The notes beneath the pieces were generated by a model. The model worked only from the letters and a program-made list of their open reading frames with translations, was not told the origin of the DNA and made no database searches. Of a stretch of 64,000 bases of DNA, positions 27,706 through 40,686 are shown piece after piece; position 1 is the stretch's first letter, and each line of letters opens with the position of its first letter. The stretch is from Xylanivirga thermophila (GTDB lineage: Bacteria > Bacillota > Clostridia > Caldicoprobacterales > Xylanivirgaceae), in assembly GCF_004138105.1 (NCBI RefSeq), contig NZ_RXHQ01000002.1, positions 124,001 through 188,000 of the forward strand. Direction: 5' to 3'. The position numbers and the translations under genes were made by a program.

Positions 27706-27735
27706 ATTATAATCAGGCTATATTGATAAATATGC
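27706..27735 (-). promoter_or_regulatory. Possible SigE promoter of spoIIID
   Basis: On the minus strand GCATATT (perfect SigE -35), 15 bp, ATTATAAT (about five of eight). The -10 sits inside the dyad CCTGAT-N8-ATCAGG (27699-27718), a possible autoregulatory operator. SpoIIID of B. subtilis is SigE-dependent. Confidence 0.4.
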
Positions 27736-27873
27736 AAAAAAAATAATATATAGAAGGGATTAGATAAAAAAACGTTATATTTCCACACAATTATTTTTTA
27801 CATCTAGTCTGAAGTTTCCTATAAATATAAGATTATTAGAGAAAGCAAATATAATAGTTCAAATAAGCAAAAT

Positions 27874-27931
27874 AAAGGACACATAGAAGAACCAGAGGAT
27901 TTTATTCCTCTGGTTCTTCTATGTGTCCTTT
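27874..27931 (-). terminator. Long perfect terminator hairpin after spoIIQ
   Basis: Two 26-bp arms, perfectly complementary, joined by TTTTAT. The spoIIQ stop codon (27930-27932) overlaps the outer base of the stem. It isolates spoIIQ from spoIIID. Confidence 0.88.
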
Positions 27932-28832
27932 ATTTTAAATACATATTTGGATCTACATTTTTACCATCTTTTAATACTTCAAAATGCAAATGGGGGGCAT
28001 CAGATATTTCAGCTGCTGCAGTCCTGCCTATACCACTTATTGTTTGGCCCTGATCCACATTCTGCCCAACCTTAACCATATCTTTAGTGGATAGATTCAT
28101 ATATCTACTCTGTAGCCCATTACCATGATCTAGAGTTATTACAATCCCCATAAGTGGATCTTCTTCTATAGATTCTACCGTTCCAGCCATAACCGCCTTT
28201 ACTTCACTACCCAATGGTGCTTCAATATCTATGCCTCCATGGGTAGACCATTCCTTGAGTGTCTTTGAATATACCAATTCGTCTATGGCAAATCCCTTTA
28301 TTATATTCCCTTCTATTGGCATTTTCATAATAGCTGCGGTGGTTTTGTTCTGTGCAGAAACAGGCTTTGAGTTCTCTGCTGCATATGCTTTAGTTGGAGT
28401 TGACTTCTTTGTCGAGGTTTTCTGTACATTCTCATCTTTTTTTGTTTCCTTATGAGCATCTGCTTGTCCCTTTTCCTTAGGCTCTGCTTTTTCATCTTCT
28501 ATTACATCTTTTACCTTTATATCAACCTTCCCATCATCTTCTTGCTTCTTATCTTCATTGACATTCTCTGTTTTCTTAGTATTTTTCGCATTTTCAGGCA
28601 ATTTCTCTTGATTTTCCACTTCTGTGCCATTATTCTGATCTTCCAATGCCATATCATTATCCCTATTTGGATCAAGGCCAGGATTTTTTCCCGTACTTGA
28701 AGTGAATATGGCAGTTACACCTATTACACACAAACATACAAACAATACAATATAAAAGCCTTGCTTGTCCAAAAAACTTACAAATCTCTCCTTATTAAAA
28801 ATTTTCCTCAGCTTGTCCTTTCCTTCACTCAT
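27930..28832 (-). CDS. spoIIQ: SpoIIQ-like M23 metallopeptidase-family protein
   Basis: 300 residues: a short cytoplasmic N-terminus, one transmembrane helix at about 25-45, a long Lys/Glu-rich linker (about 55-165), and a LytM/M23 domain. The metal site looks intact: HGGIDIEAP (His and Asp) and HLHFEV. B. subtilis SpoIIQ lacks the first His, while clostridial SpoIIQ keeps it. It is the forespore half of the SpoIIQ-SpoIIIAH channel. The ATG at 28832 is used since AGGAGG stands eight bases upstream. It lies between spoIID and spoIIID as in Bacillus. Confidence 0.9.
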   Translation of the reverse strand: MSEGKDKLRKIFNKERFVSFLDKQGFYIVLFVCLCVIGVTAIFTSSTGKNPGLDPNRDNDMALEDQNNGTEVENQEKLPENAKNTKKTENVNEDKKQEDDGKVDIKVKDVIEDEKAEPKEKGQADAHKETKKDENVQKTSTKKSTPTKAYAAENSKPVSAQNKTTAAIMKMPIEGNIIKGFAIDELVYSKTLKEWSTHGGIDIEAPLGSEVKAVMAGTVESIEEDPLMGIVITLDHGNGLQSRYMNLSTKDMVKVGQNVDQGQTISGIGRTAAAEISDAPHLHFEVLKDGKNVDPNMYLK

Positions 28833-28862
28833 AATATACACCTCCTACCTATTAATATTGTC

Positions 28863-28900
28863 CAAAAAATAAAAAAAAATACAGTGCATAACTGTATTTT
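28863..28900 (-). terminator. Terminator after spoIID
   Basis: On the minus strand AAAATACAGT / ACTGTATTTT with a 5-base loop and an unbroken run of nine T, then A and six T. It ends spoIID and implies a separate promoter for spoIIQ in the next 30-60 bp. Confidence 0.85.
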
Positions 28901-28911
28901 CTATTTTTATA

Positions 28912-29934
28912 TTAATATGCCTTCTGTATATCCACACCTACATAATAATGCTTTATTATATCTATATAACTACTCCCGCCTTTTGCCATACGATCGGCCC
29001 CAACCTGGCTCATACCCACGCCATGGCCATATCCCCTTGTATGTATCTTCACGCTATCCTTTAAAAATTCGAACGTAAAATCCGAAGAGTTTATACCATA
29101 GACGTTCCTAAAATCCTTTCCCTTTATCTTTATATTTCCTACCTGTACTTCCTTTACCCTATCTCCATCTGTATGGCTCAAAATTTTTATCTGCCGCTCT
29201 AAATTATTAGGTCTAAGATTCGATTTAGGATATTGTTTTTTGAATATGTCTACAAATTGTTTATTGGAAAAAGAAAATATCTCCTTATATTTTGGCGCAT
29301 CCTCTTCACCAGGACTATCTACCACCTTATAATATGGAAGGGCAGTAGAAAAAACTTCACTCACATCCTCAGTCTTTCCATTGCTGGTGGAATAAAAAAA
29401 TACCTCTATTGGCTCACCTGCATAGGTTATTATATCTCCCCTAGTCTCCTCTACAGCCTGGACTATTCTAGACCGGTTTTTTTCATAATCATTTCCCCAA
29501 TTTCTTTTTTGATCATCTTCCCCTATCCATGCTTGACAATGTCCATAAAAACTGCATACATCCGCTTCAGAATGATTTTGACAGCCACTCCCGCCAAATA
29601 CATGCATCTTCTTTACCGCAAACGTCCTGGCAGCCACCGCCTGCGCTTTTAATGCCTCCATTTCAAATGATACAGGCATTTCAGCAGCTACCACTCCAGC
29701 TATATACTCTTCTAAAGCCATATCAACAACTTCTTTTTTTTGATGATCATATAACGCTATTTTAGGTTCATTGGATTTCCATTTTAATTTTATTTCATCT
29801 TGTTCTTCTGTACCATCATGATTATCAGGTCCTTGAAGATGTATAGACTTTACAGAACATCCCTTTACTATGAGGGTTGGTATTATAAGGGCTATAACTA
29901 TTATAAACAAGATTACATTAACCCAGGTCCTCAT
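28912..29934 (-). CDS. spoIID: Stage II sporulation protein D, lytic transglycosylase
   Basis: 340 residues: an N-terminal membrane anchor (about 5-27), EEYIAGVVAAEMPVSFEMEA with the catalytic Glu, a His/Cys-rich loop (NHSEADVCSFYGHCQAW) like the metal-binding loop of clostridial SpoIID, and RGYGHGVGMSQVGADRMAKG. It acts with SpoIIP and SpoIIM to remodel septal wall during engulfment. Location between murA and spoIIQ is the canonical one. Confidence 0.94.
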   Translation of the reverse strand: MRTWVNVILFIIVIALIIPTLIVKGCSVKSIHLQGPDNHDGTEEQDEIKLKWKSNEPKIALYDHQKKEVVDMALEEYIAGVVAAEMPVSFEMEALKAQAVAARTFAVKKMHVFGGSGCQNHSEADVCSFYGHCQAWIGEDDQKRNWGNDYEKNRSRIVQAVEETRGDIITYAGEPIEVFFYSTSNGKTEDVSEVFSTALPYYKVVDSPGEEDAPKYKEIFSFSNKQFVDIFKKQYPKSNLRPNNLERQIKILSHTDGDRVKEVQVGNIKIKGKDFRNVYGINSSDFTFEFLKDSVKIHTRGYGHGVGMSQVGADRMAKGGSSYIDIIKHYYVGVDIQKAY

Positions 29935-30019
29935 TCCATTCTCCTTCTACATTAAGATTCTGTAAATATTACATATAAAGATATTATGATAAATCCGAAT
30001 GGAATAGAACTTTGATGGA

Positions 30020-31270
30020 TTAATCCTCCCTGTAAATTAAAGCACCTAGCTGTCTTAATTTATCTGCAAAATTTTCATATCCCCTATCAATATGATATAT
30101 ATCCACAACCTCTGTAGTGCCTTCAGCACATAAACCTGCAAGTACAAGGGCAGCTCCTGCCCGTAAATCTGTAGCCTTAACCTGGGTGCCGGTTAATTTT
30201 TCTACGCCTTCTATAATAGCACTACGGCCTTCTATTTTGATATTTGCACCTAATCTCTTTAATTCACTAACATGCATGAATCTATTTTCAAATACCGTTT
30301 CTGTAATAATGCTACTGCCTGATATGGTACACATAAGAGCCATCATCTGTGCCTGCATATCTGTAGGAAATCCTGGGTATGGAAGTGTTTTTATATCCAC
30401 AGCTTGAAGGGGCTTTACACATTTAACCCTTACCCCATCGCCTATTTCTTCAACAAGCATACCAGCTTCCTTTAGTTTTGCTTCTACCGGTTTTAAGTGA
30501 TCTATAAGCACATTTTCCAAAAAAATATCCCCACCTGTTATTGCCGCTGCAGCCATAAAAGTACCTGCTTCAATTCGGTCGGGTATTATGCTATGGTTAG
30601 CACCTTTTAAAAAGTTTACACCGTCTATTTTTATGGTGTCAGTACCTGCACCTTTGACATTTGCCCCCATGGCATTTAAGAAATTTGCAAGATCCACTAT
30701 CTCTGGTTCTTCCGCAGCATTTTCTATGACAGTCTGTCCTTCTGCCAACGTACCTGCCATCATTATATTTTCAGTAGCGCCTACACTAGGGAAATCCAAA
30801 TATATAGTACTACCTGTTAATTTTGATGCCTTTGCATGTATGAAACCATGACCCAATGAAATCTCAGCACCCATTGCAGCTAATCCCTTGAGGTGTAGAT
30901 TTATCGGGCGGGTCCCTATGGCACACCCTCCTGGCATGGAGATTTTGACTTCCCCACTCTTAGCCAGTAGTGGTCCCACCGCTAAAAAAGAAGCCCTCAT
31001 TTTTCTCACCAGCTCATAGGGTGCCACGGTGTTTTTTATATTTCCATTATCTATCCTTAAACAATCGCCATGAACATCTATCTTAGAGCCTAAAAATTCC
31101 AACAATCTACAAATTATATTTACATCTTCAAGGCTTGGTACTCCATCTATAACACATACATCGTCGGTAAGTAAAGATGCTGCAATTATGGGCAAAACAG
31201 AATTTTTAGCTCCGCTTATCCTTACCCTTCCTTCAAGGGGCAGACTCTTTTTTATTACATATTTAGCCAT
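30020..31270 (-). CDS. murA: UDP-GlcNAc 1-carboxyvinyltransferase
   Basis: 416 residues. Lys22 in GAKNSV and catalytic Cys116 in PGGCAIGTRPI are both present, the latter being the fosfomycin-reactive residue. It performs the first committed step of peptidoglycan synthesis. The Cys means the enzyme should be fosfomycin-sensitive. The order ywmB-murA-spoIID matches B. subtilis. Confidence 0.97.
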   Translation of the reverse strand: MAKYVIKKSLPLEGRVRISGAKNSVLPIIAASLLTDDVCVIDGVPSLEDVNIICRLLEFLGSKIDVHGDCLRIDNGNIKNTVAPYELVRKMRASFLAVGPLLAKSGEVKISMPGGCAIGTRPINLHLKGLAAMGAEISLGHGFIHAKASKLTGSTIYLDFPSVGATENIMMAGTLAEGQTVIENAAEEPEIVDLANFLNAMGANVKGAGTDTIKIDGVNFLKGANHSIIPDRIEAGTFMAAAAITGGDIFLENVLIDHLKPVEAKLKEAGMLVEEIGDGVRVKCVKPLQAVDIKTLPYPGFPTDMQAQMMALMCTISGSSIITETVFENRFMHVSELKRLGANIKIEGRSAIIEGVEKLTGTQVKATDLRAGAALVLAGLCAEGTTEVVDIYHIDRGYENFADKLRQLGALIYRED

Positions 31271-31320
31271 AGTACCCCTCCTTCCATTATATACTATGTT
31301 TTATTTTTCCTTTGTGTTAA

Positions 31321-32091
31321 TCAATATTCTATTCCTATTATGGGAGTACCTAACCATATATATGTACTATTATCATATTCACTGTATCGAAGGGCAACGT
31401 TTAAATTTACACGTCCATTTTTTGTAATCAAGCCTTCATCAATATATGGGGAATATCCACACTTACTTATAATCCCATACCCACTCATGCCCTCTACTCT
31501 ATAGGCATCCATAACATCAAATATTTGGTTTATTATACGCCGCTTTTTATAATAATTCAACTTATCTGGGAATTTACCTGTTAACGTAACAAATACATGA
31601 GGTGCTGTCTTTAAACATGAGAAATATTGGGTTATATTCCCTTTTATACTGTTTGCCTCTGTGATACCATGCTGGTAATCTATATGTATATTTATGTATA
31701 TGGAGTCTTTTATAATATCATCATTGTAAAGCGGTGCACTAAACAATAGCTTCAAATTGCCATCTTTATGATCTTTTCCATCTATCTTTATGTCTATCCT
31801 ATCAAGCTGCCTATCAATGCCAAAATTAAAGTCATCACAAATGCCAAAAAAATACGCTGCTTCTCTAGCCATGGATTCCATTTCATGAATGGTTATATGT
31901 TTGCAGTTTTCAACAATAGTCCAGCCTGAAACGCTACACCCCGCTGGAATACATCCACTGTCTAAAAAAGCCCTGTAATACATCTCATCTCTATCAATCA
32001 TATATGCTTGTCCAATACTACCCTGTGCATTTATATTGAAAAGAAACAGTATGACTAAAAATACAGTAATACATATATAAATCCTGCGCAT
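31321..32091 (-). CDS. ywmB: YwmB-like protein (TATA-box-binding-like fold, DUF1779)
   Basis: 256 residues with a signal peptide (hydrophobic 5-20), hence exported. Recognised by place and pattern: SVSGWTIVENCKHITIHEM, then VFVTLTGKFPDKLNYYKKR and EGMSGYGIISKCGYSPYIDE. The family function is unknown. It always tends to lie upstream of murA-spoIID. Here it follows the V-ATPase D gene by 83 bp, the place where atpC ends in B. subtilis. Confidence 0.75.
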   Translation of the reverse strand: MRRIYICITVFLVILFLFNINAQGSIGQAYMIDRDEMYYRAFLDSGCIPAGCSVSGWTIVENCKHITIHEMESMAREAAYFFGICDDFNFGIDRQLDRIDIKIDGKDHKDGNLKLLFSAPLYNDDIIKDSIYINIHIDYQHGITEANSIKGNITQYFSCLKTAPHVFVTLTGKFPDKLNYYKKRRIINQIFDVMDAYRVEGMSGYGIISKCGYSPYIDEGLITKNGRVNLNVALRYSEYDNSTYIWLGTPIIGIEY

Positions 32092-32174
32092 ACAATCTCC
32101 CCCTAATTTTTGGCTATAAATTCATTGTTCCCACATGTGGAAGATTGTATACGCACGATCATATTGTACTTTTT

Positions 32175-32816
32175 TTATGCATCCCTCTCATTAACCATAT
32201 CCTTAACCTTCATAAGACGTGTTCTGCTGCCACGTTCATTTTCATCCAGCTTCATAGTAATATATCTGATAGTTTCCTGCATCTGTGGTATCATTACGTA
32301 CTCCAGTGCATTAACCCTGCGCCTGGTCTTCTCTATTTCATCAGCCAACATCTGGCACGTCTTTTCCTTCTCTGCCAGCTCCAACATACGAGGCAGTATA
32401 CCAGATAGGGTTACTATGGCATCATCCAACTCCGCCGATGTACTTGCAAAACTGTAGGGATATGGGGATATATCCTCCTGCTTTTTTTCCTCATATTCTA
32501 TACTTGGTACATCTACGCTCATTATATTTTTTTTGGCTGCCTTAATTTCCACCTGCCTGGTGGGATACATTATAGCCTCTTCGAGCATCTCAGGGGACAT
32601 TATTGCACGTGCCATTACAAAATTCTTTTGGGCAGCTATTAAATCACGCTCAACCGATTCTCTAAGTTCCTTATTTTCCTTTACAAGATCTATAAATTGC
32701 CTCATCATTTCATCCCGCTTATCCTTTAGAAGCTTATGACCTCTAACGGCCACCTGCAGCCTTTTTTTGAGTCTGCTAAGCTCCATACGGGTGGGATTTA
32801 CATTCATGATAGCCAT
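32175..32816 (-). CDS. atpD: V-type ATP synthase subunit D
   Basis: 213 residues, largely coiled coil: [18 protein letters not shown] and [15 protein letters not shown] at the start and [20 protein letters not shown] near the end. This is the central shaft that turns within the A3B3 ring. It is the last gene of the operon, three bases past atpB. No clear terminator follows, so transcription may continue into ywmB. Confidence 0.96.
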   Translation of the reverse strand: MAIMNVNPTRMELSRLKKRLQVAVRGHKLLKDKRDEMMRQFIDLVKENKELRESVERDLIAAQKNFVMARAIMSPEMLEEAIMYPTRQVEIKAAKKNIMSVDVPSIEYEEKKQEDISPYPYSFASTSAELDDAIVTLSGILPRMLELAEKEKTCQMLADEIEKTRRRVNALEYVMIPQMQETIRYITMKLDENERGSRTRLMKVKDMVNERDA

Positions 32817-32819
32817 TTT

Positions 32820-34202
32820 TTATTCATCCCCTTTTTGAGGAAGATACTTGTCTATATATTCATCCCTTATCCTCTTAAGCTCAGACTTGGGTAATATGGA
32901 CAATAGCTCCCATCCAAGGTTTAATGTCTCTTCTATAGTCCTGTTTGTGGTAAATCCTTGGGATACATACCTCTTTTCAAATTCATCTGCAAATTTTGCA
33001 TATAGCTTATCTGCATCACTAAGGGCAGCTTCACCTAATATAACAGCCAACTCCTTTGCCTCCTTGCCCCTTGCATAAGCGGCAAAAAGCTGGTTCATAG
33101 TATCTGCATGATCTTCCCTTGTCTTCCCTTCACCTATACCCTTATCCTTCAAACGGGACAGTGATGGAAGTACATCAATCGGCGGCATAATACCTTTTCT
33201 ATAAAGCTCCCGGCTGAGTATTATCTGCCCTTCTGTTATATAACCTGTGAGATCAGGTATAGGATGGGTCTTATCATCCTCTGGCATCGTAAGGATAGGT
33301 ATCTGGGTTATTGAACCCTTTTTGCCCCTTATCCTACCTGCACGTTCGTACATAGTAGCAAGATCAGTATACAAATATCCAGGGTATCCCCTACGTCCAG
33401 GTACTTCCTTACGTGCTGCTGATACCTCCCTAAGGGCTTCTGCATAGTTTGTAATATCTGTCAATATAACAAGTACATGCATGCCTTCATCAAAAGCCAG
33501 ATATTCTGCTGCAGTAAGGGCCATACGAGGAGTTGCAATACGCTCTATGGCAGGATCATTTGCAAGATTCATAAATAATACTGCCCTCTCTATAGCTCCC
33601 GTCTTTTTAAAATCTGAAATAAAAAAGTCGGCTTCCTCAAAGGTAATACCTATGGCTCCAAACACAACAGCGAAATTCTCACCGGATCCTAAAACCTTTG
33701 CTTGACGGGCTATCTGAGCTGCAAGTTGCGCATGGGGTAAGCCCGAACCGGAGAACACAGGTAGTTTCTGTCCTCTAACCAGCGTGTTTAATCCATCTAT
33801 TGCCGATATACCTGTCTGTATAAACTCTGAAGGATAATTTCTGGCAGATGGATTTATAGGCTGACCGCTTATATCCATCTTCTTCTCAGCAATTATCTTT
33901 GGACCTCCATCCCTGGGCTGACCCATACCATCGAATACACGACCTAGCATATCTTTGGAAACTGCAAGCTCTATGCCCTTGCCTAAAAATCTTGCCTTAC
34001 TTGTGGATATCTGCAAACCTTGGGAACCCTCAAACAGCTGCACCAATGCCTTATCTCCATTTATCTCCAATACCCTGCCTCGACGTATCTCTCCATTTGC
34101 CTGCTCTATCTCCACTAGCTCATCAAACTTTACACCGGATACACCTTCCACCAGCATCAAGGGGCCTACTACTTCTCTTATATTCCTATATTCCTTAAGC
34201 AT
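32820..34202 (-). CDS. atpB: V-type ATP synthase subunit B
   Basis: 460 residues, the regulatory nucleotide-binding subunit. [20 protein letters not shown] replaces a true Walker A, as in all B subunits. [20 protein letters not shown] is the conserved ATPase signature. It alternates with A in the catalytic ring. Its ATG overlaps the end of atpA by eight bases, so translation is coupled. Confidence 0.97.
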   Translation of the reverse strand: MLKEYRNIREVVGPLMLVEGVSGVKFDELVEIEQANGEIRRGRVLEINGDKALVQLFEGSQGLQISTSKARFLGKGIELAVSKDMLGRVFDGMGQPRDGGPKIIAEKKMDISGQPINPSARNYPSEFIQTGISAIDGLNTLVRGQKLPVFSGSGLPHAQLAAQIARQAKVLGSGENFAVVFGAIGITFEEADFFISDFKKTGAIERAVLFMNLANDPAIERIATPRMALTAAEYLAFDEGMHVLVILTDITNYAEALREVSAARKEVPGRRGYPGYLYTDLATMYERAGRIRGKKGSITQIPILTMPEDDKTHPIPDLTGYITEGQIILSRELYRKGIMPPIDVLPSLSRLKDKGIGEGKTREDHADTMNQLFAAYARGKEAKELAVILGEAALSDADKLYAKFADEFEKRYVSQGFTTNRTIEETLNLGWELLSILPKSELKRIRDEYIDKYLPQKGDE

Positions 34203-35967
34203 ACCTTATACCCCCTTCTGGCACCAATGCCTCCATTTGCTCATTCATTTCATCCATAATAGCATCTATTTCTGCTATTCTATCCTCAGGTATATATTTT
34301 GCCCGACCTATACGTTCCCGTACAGGCAGGTTTATTATCTCGCTAAACTCTGCACCAGCCTCTAATGTCCTGTTTGCTGCATGATGAAACTCCAGTATAA
34401 GCTTTAGCATCTTATACTGTTTTTTCATGGAAGTATAGGTGTCTACATCATGGAATGCATTTTGATGGAGATAGTCTTCCCTTATGGATCTAGCTGTCTC
34501 CAAAGTCAGTCTATCTTTTAATGAAAGGGCATCTACACCAACAAGCCTTACTATCTCTTCCAATTCAGATTCGGTCTGTAAAATACTCATGGCTTCAATG
34601 CGCATATCATCCCAATCTCCAGCTACATGCTCTTCCATCCATTCACCCAATCTATCTACATAAAGGGAATAACTTACCAACCAGTTTATGGCAGGAAAAT
34701 GTCTTCTATAGGCTAGCTGAGCATCCAAACCCCAGAACACCTTTACAATACGAAGGGTTGCCTGTGTAACTGGCTCTGATAAGTCACCACCTGGTGGTGA
34801 TACTGCACCTATTGCACTTATGGCCCCTTCCCGGTTCTCCTGCCCAAGGCACATTACTCTGCCAGCTCTCTCGTAGAATTCAGCCAAACGGGAACTTAGA
34901 TATGCAGGATAACCTTCCTCACCAGGCATCTCTTCAAGCCTACCTGACATCTCACGAAGCGCCTCGGCCCAACGGGATGTAGAGTCTGCCATAATGGCTA
35001 CCTTATATCCCATATCTCTAAAATATTCAGCTATAGTTATACCGGTATATATGGAAGCTTCACGTGCTGCAACAGGCATGTCGGAAGTGTTCGCAATAAG
35101 AACGGTACGCTTCATAAGAGGCTCACCGCTCTTTGGATCCTTTAGTTGTGGGAACTCCATAAGAACATCCGTCATCTCATTGCCACGTTCTCCACACCCT
35201 ACATAGACTATCAAATCAGCATCAGCCCATTTAGCCAACTGATGCTGCACTACGGTTTTACCACTGCCAAATGGTCCAGGTACAGCGGCCACGCCGCCTT
35301 TGGCTACTGGAAAAAATGTATCTATTACCCTTTGTCCAGTTAGCATAGGCACATTTGGCGGGAGCTTCTCCTTATATCGACGTCCTATTCGAACAGGGGT
35401 ACGTTGAAGCATACATACATCCACCGCTTCACCAGATTTTTTCTTCACCTTGGCAATAGGATCTACAATAGTAGCCTCCCCTTTGTGTATCCATTCTATC
35501 GTACCCTCCACACCCTGTGGAATCATTATCCTATGTTCTATTATGGAAGTTTCCTGCACAGTACCTATTATATCGCCGGTAGTTACAAAATCGCCCTCAT
35601 TTACAGTAGGCACAAAATCCCATTTCTTATCATGATCAAGGGCCGGAACATCTATACCCCTAGCAATCCTATCCCCTACCTGGTCACGAATAACATTAAG
35701 AGGCCTTTGAATCCCGTCAAATATGGATTCTATAAGACCTGGTGCTAACTCAACGCTAAGGGGATAACCTGTAGTTACAACCGGCTCTCCCGGTCCTATA
35801 CCTGCAGTCTCCTCATATACCTGTATAGAGGCCTTATCACCTCTAAGTTCTATTATCTCACCTATCAGCTTTTTATCGCTGACACGTACAACATCATACA
35901 TCTTTGCATCTTGCATACCTTCTGCAATTACAAGTGGTCCTGAAACTTTTACAATTCTACCTTGCAT
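34195..35967 (-). CDS. atpA: V-type ATP synthase catalytic subunit A
   Basis: 590 residues. Walker A is [12 protein letters not shown] at about 230. The non-homologous insertion typical of A subunits is present (about 115-185, including the [17 protein letters not shown] stretch), as is the signature [20 protein letters not shown]. It hydrolyses or makes ATP at the A/B interface. Clear V/A-type, not F-type beta. Confidence 0.98.
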   Translation of the reverse strand: MQGRIVKVSGPLVIAEGMQDAKMYDVVRVSDKKLIGEIIELRGDKASIQVYEETAGIGPGEPVVTTGYPLSVELAPGLIESIFDGIQRPLNVIRDQVGDRIARGIDVPALDHDKKWDFVPTVNEGDFVTTGDIIGTVQETSIIEHRIMIPQGVEGTIEWIHKGEATIVDPIAKVKKKSGEAVDVCMLQRTPVRIGRRYKEKLPPNVPMLTGQRVIDTFFPVAKGGVAAVPGPFGSGKTVVQHQLAKWADADLIVYVGCGERGNEMTDVLMEFPQLKDPKSGEPLMKRTVLIANTSDMPVAAREASIYTGITIAEYFRDMGYKVAIMADSTSRWAEALREMSGRLEEMPGEEGYPAYLSSRLAEFYERAGRVMCLGQENREGAISAIGAVSPPGGDLSEPVTQATLRIVKVFWGLDAQLAYRRHFPAINWLVSYSLYVDRLGEWMEEHVAGDWDDMRIEAMSILQTESELEEIVRLVGVDALSLKDRLTLETARSIREDYLHQNAFHDVDTYTSMKKQYKMLKLILEFHHAANRTLEAGAEFSEIINLPVRERIGRAKYIPEDRIAEIDAIMDEMNEQMEALVPEGGIRYA

Positions 35968-35970
35968 CGA

Positions 35971-36300
35971 CTATCTACCCTCTCTCTCTTGAAACAGAAT
36001 ATCGGCACCAATAGCCTTTTCTACACTGTCCTTTACACCCTGAATACCCAGTCCCAAACTTCCTTGATTACCAGGAATGAGTATTATAGCAGGAAAGGGT
36101 ACAGTCTTATACCTATCTATGGTTTCCTCTATGTCCTTTGCAATAGACTCAGTAACAAAGATTACAGCATAATCACCCTTTGCTAACCTATTTATAAGGA
36201 GACTAGCCTCTTTAGGCTGCGTTACGGGAAATACTGCAATTCCAAGGGATTTAAACGCCAATACCGAGTCCTTATCTCCAACTACACCTATTTTATGCAT
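35971..36300 (-). CDS. atpF: V-type ATP synthase subunit F
   Basis: About 109 residues. MHKIGVVGDKDSVLAFKSLG and YAVIFVTESIAKDIEETI are typical of the small Rossmann-like stalk subunit F (NtpG in Enterococcus). The ATG at 36300 gives the family's normal start. A GTG at 36309 has GGAAAGG four bases before it and could be the true start, adding three residues. It overlaps the atpC end by eight bases, or by 17 if the GTG is used. Confidence 0.93.
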   Translation of the reverse strand: MHKIGVVGDKDSVLAFKSLGIAVFPVTQPKEASLLINRLAKGDYAVIFVTESIAKDIEETIDRYKTVPFPAIILIPGNQGSLGLGIQGVKDSVEKAIGADILFQEREGR

Positions 36301-37294
36301 AAGTATCACGTAACCTTTCCGAGATTTTGTCTGCCGGAATATTATTTATCTTGCCTACCATGATGATACGTATAAGATCTATCTCATTTTGCTTTGCTAA
36401 TATATACGCTACAATAGGAGCTATACCAAACGATTCCCACTTTTTTGCCTTTATATAATCCATAAGGTAGTCATCAGCGAGCCTTTCATACAGCGTCAAA
36501 CTACCCTGTTTTGCAAACTGCTGCACCCCTAGAATTATTACCCTTTCATACTCGGAATTCTTTAGCTCATTCATCAGCCATTCGGAAGGTTGATCAAGGG
36601 CCTGAACAAAAAAATCTTCATTTAGAATTCCTCCGGGCAGGAGCAGGTGTCTTAAAAACTCTGCACCATTACCTATTCGCTTTACCCTAAGCAATGTCTT
36701 TATATTTACCAGATCTACTTTTTTTTCAAAATATCCTTTTACAAACTCATCTTTTTGATCGCGGCAGATGCAAAAAATATGTTCATACATGGCCTTGTCC
36801 AATACTACATCTATCTTTTGCGGGTCTACCTTTGTACTTAGCATGTTTTCTAATATTTCCAGCGCACCAGCAATATAATCGGGCAAATCCCTATAATCAT
36901 TATCATCTATTGCCTTTTTTATATTGTCTATCGGTACAGTAGATACACCCATTAAGGGCTCAGGATTTTCCATCTTTAAATATTTAGACTTTAATATAAC
37001 CTTCACGTTGTGTATATCCTGATTTATAAAAAACAATTGGGTTAAATCAGGATTTGGAGAAATAGACTGCATAAGGTCATATACGCCCTTTAATTCACGA
37101 GATAGCATATCTTCATACTCATATGGAGTCTTAAGCTCGGATACGGCTATGGCATAATCGGTCTCAGATAATATTTTAAGCACATCCTGTGGGCTATTTG
37201 CGTCTACCATGCGGTCTATCCTGTCCTTGCCAAGCAATTTTGGTTCTAATGCCCTTATACGTCCAACGGCATAGTTATACGTTGTAGCTGCCAT
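36293..37294 (-). CDS. atpC: V-type ATP synthase subunit C
   Basis: 333 residues, mostly helical, with the start YNYAVGRIRALEPKLLGKDR and ADDYLMDYIKAKKWESFGIA near the end. Subunit C (archaeal C, eukaryotic d) caps the membrane rotor and links it to the shaft. The position between E and F is as in the E. hirae ntp operon. Confidence 0.94.
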   Translation of the reverse strand: MAATTYNYAVGRIRALEPKLLGKDRIDRMVDANSPQDVLKILSETDYAIAVSELKTPYEYEDMLSRELKGVYDLMQSISPNPDLTQLFFINQDIHNVKVILKSKYLKMENPEPLMGVSTVPIDNIKKAIDDNDYRDLPDYIAGALEILENMLSTKVDPQKIDVVLDKAMYEHIFCICRDQKDEFVKGYFEKKVDLVNIKTLLRVKRIGNGAEFLRHLLLPGGILNEDFFVQALDQPSEWLMNELKNSEYERVIILGVQQFAKQGSLTLYERLADDYLMDYIKAKKWESFGIAPIVAYILAKQNEIDLIRIIMVGKINNIPADKISERLRDTYA

Positions 37295-37300
37295 ATCCTA

Positions 37301-37909
37301 TCACTCCTCACTGAATAAAAGTGCTGCCACCTCAGGTTCTATCTCATCCCTAACCATGCGAAGTATGGATTCAAAAGAGTTGTTTATTTCCATACCATTA
37401 AATTTTATTATAAATCCCGTCTTGAATTCACCGCTGTCAGACGATAACTTAAGTTCGCCTTTTTTACCTGCAGCCCTTAACTGCTCATTTAACCTGTTTA
37501 TAAACTGCTGGTTCAATACCCTGCCGCCATTGGCGGGAGACACTATATCCTCATCGCCTTCCAAAGGATAGCTAAGCAATAGCTCAGAAATAAGCTTTTC
37601 ATATTCTGCCTGTGGCATATTGGATATTTTATCGAGAACAGCAGCAAAACTTTTATCTATCATCTGTTGTTTTACAGCAAGCTCCTTTTGTTTCAATTCA
37701 AGGGTAGCTGCTGAAATCATACGTCTCTTACGCTCGTCTGCCGCTTCCCTTGCTTTAACCAACAATCTATCCTTTAATGCATGACCTTCCTTTGCTTTGT
37801 TCTTCTTTATCTCATCTGCCTTGATCTGGGCATCATCTATTATCCCTTGAGCTTCTTGCCTAGCATCTTCCAGTATACGACCAGTTATCTTTTCTATTCC
37901 ATTATTCAT
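37301..37909 (-). CDS. atpE: V-type ATP synthase subunit E
   Basis: 202 residues: a long charged helix at the start (EKITGRILEDARQEAQGIID and on to about 100), then a globular alpha/beta end (SGEFKTGFIIKFNGMEIN). It pairs with the H-type subunit to form the peripheral stalk. It is 13 bp from the K gene and six from C. Confidence 0.93.
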   Translation of the reverse strand: MNNGIEKITGRILEDARQEAQGIIDDAQIKADEIKKNKAKEGHALKDRLLVKAREAADERKRRMISAATLELKQKELAVKQQMIDKSFAAVLDKISNMPQAEYEKLISELLLSYPLEGDEDIVSPANGGRVLNQQFINRLNEQLRAAGKKGELKLSSDSGEFKTGFIIKFNGMEINNSFESILRMVRDEIEPEVAALLFSEE

Positions 37910-37922
37910 TTAATACAACCCC

Positions 37923-40340
<2,418 letters not shown>

Positions 40341-40354
<14 letters not shown>

Positions 40355-40661
40355 TGGAATTCACAATCCTTCCCATAATGAAGTCAACAGCCTGCCCGAT
40401 ATGCTCCTGTGCAGCCTTCTCTATCTCCTGACACTTCTTGTCAGTCTGGGAAGATAGCTTTGATATCTCTGCCTCTGCCCCTTTTTCAGCCGCATCAATT
40501 AACCTATTTTTTTCGTCTTCCGCTTCTTTTTGAGAGCGTTTTAAAACCTCTGCTCCCTCATCCTCTGCCTGCCTAATAATATCTTTTGCCTTTTGTAAAG
40601 CGTCAAGTCGAATTTTCTCTGCATCGGCTTCTGCCTGATGTATCATATTTAAAACATCCAT
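40341..40661 (-). CDS. atpH: V-type ATP synthase peripheral-stalk subunit H/G (NtpF-like)
   Basis: About 106 residues, nearly all one charged coiled coil (NMIHQAEADAEKIRLDALQK and on through RQAEDEGAEVLK). It is called by place, as the first gene of the operon, where E. hirae has ntpF. It should pair with E in the outer stalk. The ATG at 40661 has GGTGAG ten bases upstream. The open frame extends into the upp 3' end, with TTG and GTG options a few codons earlier. Confidence 0.8.
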
Positions 40662-40686
40662 AGACAAAGCACTCACCACCTTTTTA

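Noticed and set aside
28833-28862. SigF promoter for spoIIQ
   Set aside because: A separate promoter is expected after the spoIID terminator, but no pair matching GywTA and GGnrAnAnTw at correct spacing was convincing.
32129-32143. Palindrome CCACATGTGG upstream of ywmB
   Set aside because: It is a short dyad with no T tract and no second copy noticed, and is likely chance in the atpD-ywmB spacer.
32110-32457. Plus-strand frame of about 115 codons over the V-ATPase D gene
   Set aside because: It overlaps atpD almost wholly, has no family resemblance and no convincing start site.
33899-35748. Several plus-strand open frames opposite the V-ATPase A and B genes
   Set aside because: They are antisense shadows with no ribosome sites or recognisable folds, while the minus-strand frames are complete, highly conserved subunits.
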